Assembly: GCA_030015575.1 (NCBI GenBank)
Contig: CM057340.1
Span: 754,733,632 to 754,797,631 of the forward strand
DNA length: 64,000 nucleotides
DNA from: Agapanthus africanus
Taxonomy: Eukaryota; Streptophyta; Magnoliopsida; Asparagales; Amaryllidaceae
Direction of reading: 5' to 3'
Below, in pieces: positions 1 to 9,240 of this stretch; the first letter of the stretch is position 1, and the number at the start of each line of letters is the position of its first letter. Both the position numbers and the translations under genes were made by a program. The notes under the pieces were generated by a model that searched no databases, was not told the origin of the DNA, and worked only from the letters and a program-made list of their open reading frames with translations.

Positions 1-161
1 TACCCGTAGCAGCCAGCTATCCAGGCTCCTGCAACTCGTCCTGCACTCCCAGCACCACCTCCACGTAGATTTCCTGCTCAGCCAAATCGCCAATTCCATC
101 AGGCACTGAGAAACATGCCTCGGGTACAGGGGAATATGCCTCCAACTAGGAGGAACGTGCC
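1..161 (+). pseudogene. Gag-like scrap of an older Tekay-like element, left of the giant Tat insertion
   Basis: Read on the plus strand this is a proline-, arginine- and glutamine-rich coding-like stretch of the kind found near the end of chromoviral Gag; I see no zinc knuckle. It ends with GTGCC (157-161), which matches ATGCC at 33452-33456 at four of five positions. The two are read as target-site duplications of the 162-33451 element, so this stretch and 33457-39039 are the two sides of one interrupted host element. The rest of that element lies outside the window to the left. Assignment to Gag is inference from composition and position. The element is a broken fossil. Confidence 0.4.
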
Positions 162-724
162 TGTTCCCCTCCGAATGGCGGCCAAGACATGGACGTCTTG
201 CCTGAGATTCGGGGCAGATGCTAATTAGTGCTATCCGTCTACCTCTACGAAGATGCCAAGTTGATTTATGACACCGTGTATCAAAGGTTTAAACGGATGC
301 GTCCGATGTAGAAGACTTCTTCAGATTCCCCCTCGCTTGAGGGGTTTTTGATTGTGGGGACGCTCTTCCCTGCAGGCGCAAGCCCCTGCAGTTAATTACG
401 CTACCGCATTGTGGTAACAACTTTCTCCTTCTACAGATGATCACTTCGTGTCGTGTGTGTTTGATTCGTGATCGGTTGCCCGTGGATTGTATACGGAGAC
501 TGAGTTATGTCGTCGCCCGTAGGGCGTGGACTAGTCCAAATCCGTATTATCTTAGATTTGGGTTTGGGGGTTGTGTTTAAGGATACGTTAGCCTCGTTTG
601 AGACTAAGATCGACTTAAACGTTTGTTAAGGATACGTTAGTCTAGTTTTAGACTAAGATCAACTTAACGGGATCGTTTAGATCCGACAAGAGAGCGATTA
701 GGGGAGCTCTGTTGTTTAGTTTAG

Positions 725-1030
725 TGACATTGCGGTCAATAGGTAGTTTAAGGACATTGCGGTCCATTGTTAGTTTTAAGACGTTGCGGTCAAGGTTAAG
801 GACGTCGTAGTCCGTAGATTTAAGGACTCCACAGTCCGATATTAGTTTTAAGACATCACGGTCAAGGTTAAGGACTTCATAGTCCGTTGTTAGTTTTAAG
901 ACATTCCGGTCAAGGTTAAGGACCTCATAGTCCGTGGGTTTAAGGACCCCACAGTCCGGCATTTAGTTTTAAGACATTACGGTCAAGGTTAAGGACCTCA
1001 TAGTCCATGAGTTTAAGGACCCCACAGTCC
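725..1030. repeat. Array of GAC/GTC interrupted palindromes in the LTR
   Basis: Three alternating hairpin types recur with a period near 72 bp: GAC-attgcg-GTC, GGAC-ctcata-GTCC and GGACT-ccac-AGTCC, joined by AAGGTTAA-like and GTTAGTTTTAA-like linkers. The same array occurs in the other LTR (about 30835-31143) and, outside the LTR, in the element's tail at 6736-7123. Short ORFs read through it only because the repeats lack stops. Confidence 0.85.
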
Positions 1031-1327
1031 GTATCAATGTGTGGTCATCGGGACCCGCCACCTCTTTGAAGACGTTGAGGAATTACAACGCCGAGTATCA
1101 AAGGAGTGAAGAGATGTACCCTTAAACCAAGGTAGATTAAGTGATCTGTAGTCCAATTTGGATACTAAGATCAATTATTATATTATAAGCCCATTGGCCT
1201 AGTTAAGTTTGAATTGAGGACTTATAGCCAGCTTGGGCTAAGTCCAATCATGTTTGGGATATTGGCCCTCTGTTGGTTCATTGAAGGAGAGGCTTTGCCT
1301 CTGGAAACTTAGCCAATTGGGCTAAAG

Positions 1328-1570
1328 CTAGTGTTAAACACTAGAGACCAACAGTGTTGAACACTGGGAATAAGATTAACAAGTTAGTGTTAAACACTAA
1401 AAGATAATCAGTGTTGAACACTGGGAATAAGATTAACAAGTTAGTGTTAAATACTAAAAGATAATCAGTGTTGAACACTGGGAACAGAGTTTTCAAATTA
1501 GTGTTAAACACTAAGCAAATCAGTGTTAAACATCGGGGACAAAATCTCCAGACTAGTGTTAAACACTAAG
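1328..1570. repeat. Array of GTGTTAAACAC palindromes
   Basis: About nine self-complementary units of the type TTAGTGTTAAACACTAA and CAGTGTTGAACACTG follow one another with 10-25 bp spacers. Small differences between units often keep the pairing. The matching array in the other LTR is at about 31439-31682. Confidence 0.85.
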
Positions 1571-1579
1571 GAGAGAGGG

Positions 1580-2080
1580 ATCACGTGCGGACATGTGAGA
1601 GCGCCCTGATTCCCCTTATTTTATTCAGTCAAAAGTCTTGAATACTTTGAAGTATCACGTGCTATCACGTGATGGGGATTTAGGCGTTTATCTGTTAGAG
1701 CATCAGCCAAGGGATCACGTGGTAGCACGTGGGAGCGCCATGCTTCCCTTTATTTTGTTCTACAGATAAGTGTTTAACACTTTTAATTCTGAAAGCCATC
1801 ACGTGTGGGCACGTGATGGGAGCTTGCACTTTGATCTGTTAGAATGTTCATTAGGGGTCACGTGTCGACATGTGAGGGCGCCCTAGAGCTCTTTTCTGTT
1901 TCCTTTTGCCTTTTTCTCTGTGTGCTTTAGAGATCACGTGGGGCACGTGAGGCATTGCCTCAAAGCTTTTTTTTATGGATCTTTGCAGGAGTCATGTGGT
2001 AACACGTGAGGTGTTTACTTCAAAGTTCTTTTCTGTGGATATTTGCAAGGGTCACGTGGTAGCACGTGACTCTGGTTCTT
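1580..2080. repeat. Paired CACGTG (G-box) palindromes, first block
   Basis: Pairs of CACGTG or one-mismatch variants spaced 3-5 bp apart (for example CACGTGTGGGCACGTG) recur about every 60-90 bp. Each pair is itself a hairpin-forming inverted repeat. CACGTG is the core G-box bound by plant bZIP and bHLH factors; whether these are bound is unknown. This block lies on the transcribed side of the LTR TATA box. Confidence 0.8.
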
Positions 2081-2129
2081 TGCGTGTTTTAAAGATCTGT
2101 TCATCTTTTAAGAATTAAGTTCTTCATAG

Positions 2130-2560
2130 AGTTAAACCCTAACAACAAACTTTAGAGGAATTAAATTCCTATTTTCTTCTGAAGAATTATATTCTTAAAT
2201 AGGGTTAAACCCTAATTTCTTTTCTTAAGGAAATTAAATTCCTGTGAGTTTGAGAGAATTATGTTCTCAATTAGGGTTAAACCCTAGTTCTGTTCATTAT
2301 GAAGGAATTAAATTCCCATAACATAGGGTTAAACCCTAATTTTATCTCAAAGGAATTGAATTCCTATCATTTTGTGAGAATTAAATTCTCAAAACTCAGT
2401 TCTTCCTCTGTGTTTTAGATCTACATGGCAGGATCTCGACCCAATGAGAATTAAATTCTCAATTCATGGGGAGATGTGCACTTTGCAGATCCTCCACTAG
2501 AGAAAAAACTAAGTTCTTTTCTTTATATGAGAATTAAACTCTTTTGAGAATTAAATTCTC
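2130..2560. repeat. Array of AGGGTTAAACCCT and GAATTAAATTC palindromes
   Basis: Alternating perfect or near-perfect palindromes: AGGGTTAAACCCTAA (four units, each holding the telo-box AAACCCTAA), GGAATTAAATTCC and GAGAATTAAATTCTC. The counterpart in the other LTR is at about 32235-32675. The telo-boxes are isolated units, not telomere repeats. Confidence 0.85.
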
Positions 2561-3009
2561 TTTTGAAGCCTCCCTTTTCCTTTCTTACCTAAGGTTTTCC
2601 TTTTGCAGAGAATCAAAGGCTCTATATCTCTCTCTCTGTGTATCAAAAGAAAAGGTCCAAAGGTTTCTCCTCTCCTTTTCTTGGCTCCTATTTATAGGAG
2701 AAGGAAAAGAATCAATCTGTTTAGTAAATCTCTCATTGAGAGATTTGATTTATATTTATCATTAATCTGGGCCTTTAGATTGTTGGGTGAATTTTATTCA
2801 TCATTGGATTTTAAATCCAAAGATATCTCTTAATTATTTTGGTTAGATTTAGGGGGAAATCTTTCCAAGTCCAAGATTTTTCCATAAATTGGTGATATTT
2901 AATCACCTTTAGATTTTTAATCCAACGGTTTTAGATAATCCTTCTTCATTTTGGAAAGATTTGAAAGATTTATTCTCAGAATTTAATTCTGTTAAAGAAT
3001 AAGGCTCTT

Positions 3010-3355
3010 AAAGCCGGTCACGTGTGGCCACGTGACCCCTGATCACGTGTAGGCACGTGACCCCTTGAATGGGCTTCTTTTCTTCTGCACTCTGTTCTCT
3101 GGCCGCTGCTTAACCATCACGTGCCAACACGTGACCACTGATCACGTGTGAGCACCTGATTCCTCTTCTGGAGCTTTTTCTTGATTTTTAATCAGGGGAT
3201 GAATGTGCTTTTTGTCGCTGCTTTAAGCGTCACGTGCCAACACGTGACAACTGGTCACGTGTGAACAAGTGATGCCTCTTCTGAAGCTTCTCCTGATTTT
3301 TAATCAGGGAACAAATGCCCCTACAGCGTTATTCTCACGTGTCTGCACGTGAGTG
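3010..3355. repeat. Paired CACGTG palindromes, second block (U3 side)
   Basis: A further run of CACGTG pairs, such as CACGTGTGGCCACGTG and CACGTGCCAACACGTG, lies upstream of the LTR TATA box. The last pair (about 3334-3350) is beyond the LTR end. The right LTR has one extra 27-bp unit here. Together the two blocks give roughly two dozen CACGTG cores per LTR. Confidence 0.8.
3314..3326 (-). other. Polypurine tract candidate of the giant Tat element
   Basis: On the minus strand GTAGGGGCATT directly precedes the LTR start TGTTCCC. It is the expected plus-strand primer position, but the purine run is short, so this rests mainly on location. Confidence 0.5.
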
Positions 3356-3427
3356 CAACGCTGTCACTTTTGTGACCGTCGGATCTGCTTTGGGAGAAGG
3401 GTAGATGAAACGTTTTCCATCCCATCC

Positions 3428-3434
3428 TATAAAT
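3428..3434 (+). promoter_or_regulatory. TATA box for the opposite-strand ORFs
   Basis: TATAAAT in a CATCCTATAAATGCCCA context, followed by a pyrimidine-rich stretch and then the plus-strand ORF starting at 3999. A pyrimidine-rich CAG acceptor-like site just before that ORF suggests a leader intron. Inferred from sequence only. Confidence 0.5.
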
Positions 3435-3998
3435 GCCCATGTCTTTTCAGAAGAGCCTCCACTTTGCTCATCTTCCTCCTTGCATACTTTTCTTTCTGAG
3501 AATTTAATTCTCCTTTCCAGAGCTTAGTTCTCTGCCTTGAAAATTTTTCAGAGTTTAACTCTGTTCAAGAAGGACTTTTCCTTTCAGGTTATGATGTTGA
3601 ACGATCGAAGAACCTTCATTAAAAAAAACTCTATGGATTTTAAATCCACATCAAGGGTTTCACCCCTTTTAACATGAATCCATTTTTTCTTCAAGTTCAT
3701 CAACAAGAACAGAGACCCATCTAATTTTCAAACTGTAGATCTCTTAGGGCTTTTCTAATCTTTAAGGTAGACGATAATGTCGGTTGTTTCTTCCACGGAA
3801 TTTAATTCCATCCCAAGGAGCTCTGGTTCTGGAACCACCTCCTCTAGGAATTTAATTCCATTTTTCAAAAAGGAATTTAATTCCCATGAAGAACTAAACT
3901 ATTCTCACGGGGACTTCTTTGGGTTTCCTTGCCCTGAGTCGTCTCCTTCACATCCAAGAAGTTTACCCTAAACCCTTATGTTCTTTATTTCAGGCATT

Positions 3999-4505
3999 AT
4001 GGACGCCCATATGTATGCTCTTGATGAAATCATTTCTTACGGGAACATTCGTGCACTGGGCCGTAGTCAGAATCAGGAGTTCACCAACGCTCAGTGTGCT
4101 AAGATCATGAGCCGCTTTGACGAGTACAACCATCGGCTACTCTCCCGTCGCTCTTCTCTTCTGAGACTCATCGTGCTGGCGATCTGGGAGGCGCTTCCTC
4201 TCTTCTGCACCGGTGTACCGCTCAGGGCATTAGATGCTGCCAAAGATAAGATACATTCGGTGTATCTGATGAGCCTAATCTCGTAGAGAAGGCGCGACAA
4301 CCTCATTGATCTCTTGCACCAGGCTTTTCAGCAGTCGGCTATTCTTGCTGCCTATCAGAGGGTAGAGGACATTCGTGAGGATCCCGACGCTTGTGACCGT
4401 GAGAGAAAACATACTAGGATGGTTCGAAATGCCTGGAAGATCTTGGACAAAGTTACGTTTGAGTTTCTCAATCCATACCCCGCGTCTGAGGTCTTACCGT
4501 TGTAA
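3999..4505 (+). pseudogene. Opposite-strand accessory ORF A of the Tat element
   Basis: Plus-strand coding block in the 3' part of a minus-strand element, starting MDAHMYALDE just after an acceptor-like site. It has a hydrophobic/basic patch LLSRRSSLLRL that is also found, as LLPRRSSLLQL, in the opposite-strand ORF at 48978-49430 of the pol-less element. ORF B nearby has a weaker LLTRR resemblance. I recognise no enzyme domain. Tat elements such as Grande are known to carry opposite-strand ORFs between pol and the 3' LTR, with unclear function. It looks broken (about one interruption). Confidence 0.55.
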
Positions 4506-4963
4506 ATGTGTTTCTTTTATTTTTTATGTACTTTTTAAAGCATGAATGATAAGTTTTATCGTGTCCTTCTGTGTTTGCATGCCTTTTTGGGATTTTGCTC
4601 TTTTTGTTATTGTCACTGTTGACGTGTTTGGTGTGTAAGGCACCATTTTACTTTCTAATGCACACCAAGTTTAGTGCTCGCGTGCTCTGCACGTGGGGTC
4701 CCTTCGATGGGGCTGTTCAACTTTCCCTGCTCTATTTTTGTGCATGGTATTAGATGCAGAAAAGGAGCCTTGGAAATAGTCCCCTTTCCTGATTTCCAAT
4801 GCCTTCCCCTTTTTGGGCCTTGGAAATAGTTCCATCATGCCATGTTCTCCGCGCGTAGCATTTAATGCTCCTCTTTATAGTCCTGAGGCCATAGCCTATT
4901 TTCCTTCACAGAGAAATTTATTCTCATTTTGGTGTGATTTGTCTTGAGAGACAACTGAGCGCC

Positions 4964-5497
4964 ATGGCCTGCAACCGCCCTCATGCTCGTCGACAACCAT
5001 GGGAAGTGCCTATCGAGGAGATGATCCCGTGCTTTGCCGCACGATTGGTGGATCCCCTCCTTACCGACGACGAATGTGACTCAGCGGTATATGAACTCTT
5101 GACTCGTAGGGGGTTCCCCCTCCTAATGGGCTCCCTCTGCCTCCGGATGATTCTTGTTGCCGTGCTTGCCGACGTCCCTCCTCACCCGACGGAGATGATC
5201 CTGGCGATGCTTGACGTGGCTGAAGAAAAGCTTGAGGGTTTTCACGAGGCGTGCCTGATTACTCAGGCTTTGAAAGATCGCTCAGTTCACCTCTTGAGCG
5301 AAATAAGAGCTCGGCGGGCTGTTATGTCTACTTTTGCGGACGAACATGGCGCCAATCGGCGGGGAGCGACTCCTCGCGAAAACCGTCGCTTTGATGTGTT
5401 GGAGAAAGCAGAGAGAGAGATGGAGAATTTTGTTCTTTGTTTTGTTAACCCTTGTGCTACTGATCCTTTGTTTGGCGACCTTTTCCCGCTAGCGTAG
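4964..5497 (+). CDS. Opposite-strand accessory ORF B of the Tat element
   Basis: An open frame of about 177 codons starting MACNRPHARR; an in-frame ATG ten codons further upstream is possible but has no better context. It has a hydrophobic middle (LLTRRGFPLLMGSLCLRM region), then a helical, charged C-terminal half that could form a coiled coil. Its organisation resembles ORF A and the ORF at 48978-49430. No known catalytic motif is visible. It lies between ORFs A and C in the same direction, about 460 bp after A. Function unknown; as a part of an old retroelement it may be decaying. Confidence 0.6.
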   Translation: MACNRPHARRQPWEVPIEEMIPCFAARLVDPLLTDDECDSAVYELLTRRGFPLLMGSLCLRMILVAVLADVPPHPTEMILAMLDVAEEKLEGFHEACLITQALKDRSVHLLSEIRARRAVMSTFADEHGANRRGATPRENRRFDVLEKAEREMENFVLCFVNPCATDPLFGDLFPLA

Positions 5498-5841
5498 TAT
5501 ATTCAAATTAGTTTTCGCATGCTTTATGTTGAACTTTCATGTATGCTGGGTACTCGTATGTATATTTTTGCTTGCATAAATGAACTTTGTGTTCTTCCCA
5601 TGAGAACTTTCTTTAATTGCGAACACTATCACCATGTTGCATGCATATTAGAGCTTCGGGTATTATTTCTTTTCGGATATTCTTATAGTTGCGAATGCAT
5701 GCTTGATAGGATATACATCGAAAAAATTTTGTTGCTTCCCATACCAGATGATGTGCGCGTGTTTTAGATCGACTATTGCTATCGACCGTGGGCTTGTTTA
5801 TACGGTCTTGAGCGTATAGTCCTATTTCAAAGGTTGCGGTC

Positions 5842-6243
5842 ATGAAAGCGGGCTTGCGTGGTCTGATAGAGCGATGTGTGGTGAACATAGTGTTGTGCGA
5901 GAAGAGGCTCGGTCGTAAATTCTCGGAGAGGGAGCTGGCTTCTAAGGCGCTGAGCGAGCTTCAAGCTAATCTTACCGCCATGGCCAACAAAGCGTATGAA
6001 CTCTGGCGAGTGCTTCAAAAGGCCATCAAGGAGGTAGTGGCCATTGACAGGGCCGCCAAGTTTACTCGCGAAAGAGTCGAAGCCCACAAAGCTACCGAGA
6101 AGGAGCTCGAAGGTCGGCTTGTCTCATATCAGGCCCAGCAGGCTCAGGCGGAGGCCCGTCTTCGGACGATCCTGAATCATGAATCAATGGCCCAGCAAAA
6201 TCAGGATGAGCTAGCGAAATTGCTAAATCGCCCGCCGGCTTGA
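5842..6243 (+). CDS. Opposite-strand accessory ORF C, predicted coiled coil
   Basis: An open frame of 133 codons, mostly Ala, Glu, Lys, Leu and Gln, with heptad-like spacing from about residue 30 to 125 (ELASKALSELQANL, then AQQAQAEARL), so a coiled coil is likely. It may be a 3' exon of the same opposite-strand transcript as A and B: a polyadenylation signal AATAAA follows at 6345-6350. The coiled-coil end resembles the layout of the opposite-strand ORF of the pol-less element near 44386-47180. No enzymatic motif is seen. Confidence 0.55.
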   Translation: MKAGLRGLIERCVVNIVLCEKRLGRKFSERELASKALSELQANLTAMANKAYELWRVLQKAIKEVVAIDRAAKFTRERVEAHKATEKELEGRLVSYQAQQAQAEARLRTILNHESMAQQNQDELAKLLNRPPA

Positions 6244-6344
6244 AAAACTTGTATCTTTTCCTTTCTTTTTGTACATACTCCTGAACGAGAGTATTTTCTT
6301 TTTGTTCTTTCATGAATTGTACTTTGTACCCATTTTGGTTTATG

Positions 6345-6350
6345 AATAAA
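6345..6350 (+). terminator. Polyadenylation signal for the opposite-strand ORFs
   Basis: AATAAA about 100 bp after the stop of ORF C, in a T-rich stretch; typical plant 3' end spacing. Confidence 0.45.
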
Positions 6351-6440
6351 TACATATTTTTCTTCTCAGTGGTGTGTCCCCTTTTTATTAAATGTGTTCT
6401 GCGGACAATTTATCTTGGCCTACTTGCAGGGTAGCGATGG

Positions 6441-6620
6441 CTTAGGATTCAGGGTTAAGATCTGCCTCCTAAGAGTTTTGAGCTTTATGAGCCGTGAGGG
6501 TCTCATAAAGAGTTTTTCTCCCTACATGTCGAGAGGATCCCGTAGGTGTAAGTTCTTCTTAAGAATCGTGAGGATTCTTAAGCGGGTTTTCCCTTGGGAG
6601 TCGTAAGGATCTCACAAGAG
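6441..6620. repeat. Hairpin array 1: near-constant loop, changing stems
   Basis: Successive inverted repeats share a loop close to TCGTGAGGAT but differ in their arms. CTTTATGAG (6483-6491) pairs with CTCATAAAG (6502-6510). CTTAAGAAT (6558-6566) pairs with ATTCTTAAG (6574-6582) around CGTGAGG. CTTGGGAG (6593-6600) pairs with CTCACAAG (6611-6618) with one mismatch. CCTAC (6521-6525) pairs with GTAGG (6542-6546). CTTAGGA (6441-6447) pairs with TCCTAAG (6467-6473) over a longer loop. Confidence 0.85.
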
Positions 6621-6735
6621 AGTTTTTTCCTTGCAAGTCATGAGGACCCATAAGTGCTGGGTGCGGTCACCCTTATCCGTATTTTGCGGGGTCAGGGGTT
6701 GGTTTGGGATGGTTTTCAGGGTATCGTAGTTTAAA

Positions 6736-7123
6736 GACATTGCGGTCAAGGTTAAGGACCTCATAGTCCGTGGGTTTAAAGACTCCACAGTCCAATGTTA
6801 GTTTTAAGACGTCACGGTCAAGGTTAAGGACTTCATAGTCCAATGTTAGTTTTAAGACGTCACGGTCAAGGTTAAGGACCTCATAGTCCGTGGATTTAAG
6901 GACTCCACAGCCCGATGTTAGTTTTAAGACATCACGGTCAAGGTTAAGGACCTCATAGTCCGTGGATTTAAGGACTCCACAGTCCGATGTTAGTTTTAAG
7001 ACGTCAAGGTTAAGGACGTCATAGTCCGTGGATTTAAGGACTCCACAGTCCGATGTTAGTTTTAAGACATCACGGTCAAGGTTAAGGACCTCATAGTCCG
7101 TGGATTTAAGGACTCCACAGTCT
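6736..7123. repeat. GAC/GTC hairpin array in the element tail
   Basis: Five to six units with a period of about 72 bp: GAC-atcacg-GTC, GGAC-ctcata-GTCC and GGACT-ccac-AGTCC. It is nearly identical in design and sequence to the LTR array at 725-1030, so material has moved between LTR and tail. The stretch up to 7330 adds an LTR-like motif (GACGTTGAGGAATTACAACG, also at about 1071-1090). Confidence 0.85.
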
Positions 7124-7329
7124 ATGAAATGCGTGGTTACTGGGACCCGTCACCTCTTTGAAGACGTTGAGGAATTACAACGCCAAATATCAAAGGAGTG
7201 AAGAGATATACCCTTTAACCAAGGTAAAATCAGTCTAGAATCATCATGGTTGGTCGTTAGTTTTAAGGCATTACGGTCGAGGTTAAGGACATCATAGTCC
7301 GTGTATTTTAAGGACTCCACAGTCCGGTG

Positions 7330-8203
7330 TTTGCTCTGGATGCTTCACACGGGTTCACTGTCGTGCTTGGCGAGGACCAGGCTCCGCTCTGGGCATTTTC
7401 CGCTGGGTCAAAGAGTGACGTTATCCGTGTTCCATATGACCAGGAATTTTGCACTAGATGCTTCACACGGGTTCACTGCCATGTTCGGCGAGGACTAGGC
7501 TCCGCTCTGGATGCTTCACACGGGTTCACTGCCGTGCTCTACGAGGACCAGGATCCACTCTGGTCGTTTTCCACATGGTCAAAGAGTGACATTATCCGCG
7601 TTCCACGTAACCAGGAATTTTGCTCTGGATGCTTCCCACGGGTTCACTGCCATGTTCTGCGAGGACCAGGCTCCGCTCTGGACATTTTCCACGGGGTCAA
7701 AGAGTAACGTTATCCGCGTTCCACGTAACCAGGAATTTTGCTCTGGATGCTTCCCACGGGTTCACTGCCGTGTTCTTGCGAGGACCAGGCTCCGCTCTGG
7801 ACGTTTTCCACGGGGTCAAAGAGTGACGTTATCCGCGTTCCACGTAACCAGGAATTTTGCTCTGGATGCTTCCCACGGGTTCACTGCCGTGTTCTGCGAG
7901 GACCAGGCTCCGCTCTAGACGTTTTCCACGGGGTCAAAGAGTGACGTTATCCGCGTTCCACGTAACCAGGAATTTTGCTCTGGATGCTTCACACGGGTTC
8001 ACTGCCGAGCTCCACGAGGACCAGGATCCGCTCTGGACGTTTTCCACGGGGTCAAAGAGTGACGTTATCCGCGTTCTACGTGACCAGGAATTTTGCACTA
8101 GATGCTTCGCACGGGTTCACTGCCGTGTTCGGCGAGGACTAGGCTCCGCTCTGGATGCTTCACACGGGTTCACTGCCGTGCTCCGCGAGGACCAGGAATT
8201 TGT
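7330..8203. repeat. 118-bp tandem repeat in the element tail
   Basis: About seven units. The marker AGGAATTTTG starts at 7442, 7613, 7731, 7850, 7968 and 8086, so most steps are 118-119 bp. Each unit carries CTCTGGATGCTTC..CACGGGTTCACTG, then GAGGACCAGGCTCCGCTCTGG, then a GGGTCAAAGAGTGACGTTATCCG segment. ORFs of 60-150 codons through it come from the repeat and are not genes. Tandem repeats of this kind in Tat/Ogre tails are known to seed satellite DNA. Confidence 0.9.
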
Positions 8204-8887
8204 TGATTGTATCCGCATTTCACAGGGTGGGGATTTGACTCTTGGTGATCCGTATATCGCCGAGCCATGGAACTGGGAGTTGCCGCTGTTCTGCTTTGCT
8301 TGATGTTGTGTCCGCTGCAACGGGACGAACGTCGAGATGATCTCTAAGTCACTTGTGGCCCATCGAGATTTGGCTTCTTCTTATGATGAAACCTGGGGGA
8401 GGAGTATGATCCCTTCTTTGTTTGCGCCCTTGGATTGTATACAGGGATAGATGTAACATCACCTGTAGGGCGTAAATTTCATTTTTATTTTATTTCTTTT
8501 TCCGCGATGCTCTATCATTTCAGTTTTATATCACGAAGGTCGCGATTGCCCAATCATTTCGGCTATTTTTCGCGATGCCCAATCATTTCGGCTATATATT
8601 TTATTTTTACTCGCTGCTTTTTATTGCGAGTTGCCCAATCATTTTAACTATTTTTCATGCATATATTTTTACTTGCTACTTTTTATTGCAAGTTGCCCCA
8701 TAATTTCGGCTATTTTTCATGCATGTGTGGCTCGCTAGCCTTTTCGCTGCAAGCTTGGATTTTAGACACCGATTTCGGCATCAGCACCGCTACAACTGGA
8801 TTGTTGCCAGGAGCGAATCATCATTTTCCTCTGTCGATGTTGAACAAAGGTGGCTTAGTAAATAGGGTTAAGGGTCCTGTCGACTAA
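8204..8887. other. Non-coding tail between the tandem repeat and hairpin array 2
   Basis: No gene seen. It holds GTTGCCCAATCATTTCGGCTATTTTTC-type imperfect repeats (8540-8740) with short GCGA/TCGC pairs, and a TTGGATTGTATACAGGGATAGATG segment that resembles LTR sequence near 481-510. Confidence 0.5.
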
Positions 8888-9078
8888 GGCTTTTGACTTC
8901 ATGAGCCGTAAGGGTCTCACAAAGGTATTTCTCTCTACAAGTCGTGAGAATCTTGCAGGTGTGTTTTCTCCTTGGGAATCGTGAGGATTCCTAAGTGCAT
9001 GTCCTCTTGCAAGTCGTAAGGATCTTACAAAAGGGTTTTCTCCTTATAAGTCGAGAGGACCTACAAGGGTTGTTCGCC
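8888..9078. repeat. Hairpin array 2: near-constant loop, changing stems
   Basis: CAAG (8938-8941) pairs with CTTG (8952-8955) around TCGTGAGAAT. CTTGGGAAT (8971-8979) pairs with ATTCCTAAG (8987-8995) around CGTGAGG, with one G-U-type pair. TTGCAAG (9007-9013) pairs with CTTACAA (9024-9030) around TCGTAAGGAT, with one mismatch. Weaker units flank these. Spacers are T/C-rich (TTTTCTCCTT). Confidence 0.8.
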
Positions 9079-9240
9079 ATACGAACATATCCCTAGTCAC
9101 GGATGGGACTTGGTTAGGGAAATGTTTATTCGCGCCCGTGGATTGTATACAAGGGTCAGTATTGAGCCACTTGTAGGGCATAAATTGAAGGTTGTGGGGG
9201 TTGCTTAAGCACAGTTTTAGGTCTCTGTAACTTAATACTT
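9079..9240. other. Non-coding spacer between hairpin arrays
   Basis: No gene. It includes a GTGGATTGTATAC..AGGGCATAAATT segment resembling the LTR near 481-525, another sign of exchange between LTR and tail. Confidence 0.45.

Larger units (their letters stand above)
162..3313 (-). repeat. 3' LTR of the giant Tat element
   Basis: Plus-strand ends are TGTTCCCC and GGGAACA, giving the TG...CA termini and a short terminal inverted repeat. It aligns over its full length with 30273-33451. Its minus-strand TATA box (TATAAATA) is at 2689-2696, which puts U3 at about 2660-3313 and the transcribed R-U5 part at about 162-2660. Nearly the whole LTR is made of short interrupted palindromes, listed separately. 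TSD copy GTGCC lies at 157-161. Confidence 0.92.
3314..3998 (+). other. Leader of the opposite-strand transcription unit
   Basis: Non-coding stretch between the 3' LTR and the first opposite-strand ORF. It holds one CACGTG pair, the TATA box at 3428-3434, several GAATTTAATTC palindromes and a probable intron end (TTCTTTATTTCAG at about 3981-3993). I see no gene of its own. Confidence 0.5.

Noticed and set aside
648-962. A 104-codon ORF on the minus strand with a VLNLDRNVLKL-type repeat
   Set aside because: It arises from the GAC/GTC DNA repeat, which lacks stops in this frame; it has no independent coding evidence.
725-1570. CRISPR-like look: short palindromic repeats at regular spacing
   Set aside because: Plant nuclear DNA, no unique equal-length spacers, no cas genes; the units are LTR parts present in both LTRs.
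2130-2345. AAACCCTAA units as possible telomeric sequence
   Set aside because: They are single telo-box-like units inside AGGGTTAAACCCT palindromes, not a head-to-tail telomere array.
7301-8303. Several overlapping ORFs with CFTRVHCHV and HGFTAVL repeats
   Set aside because: All three forward frames are partly open because of the 118-bp tandem repeat; repeat artefact.
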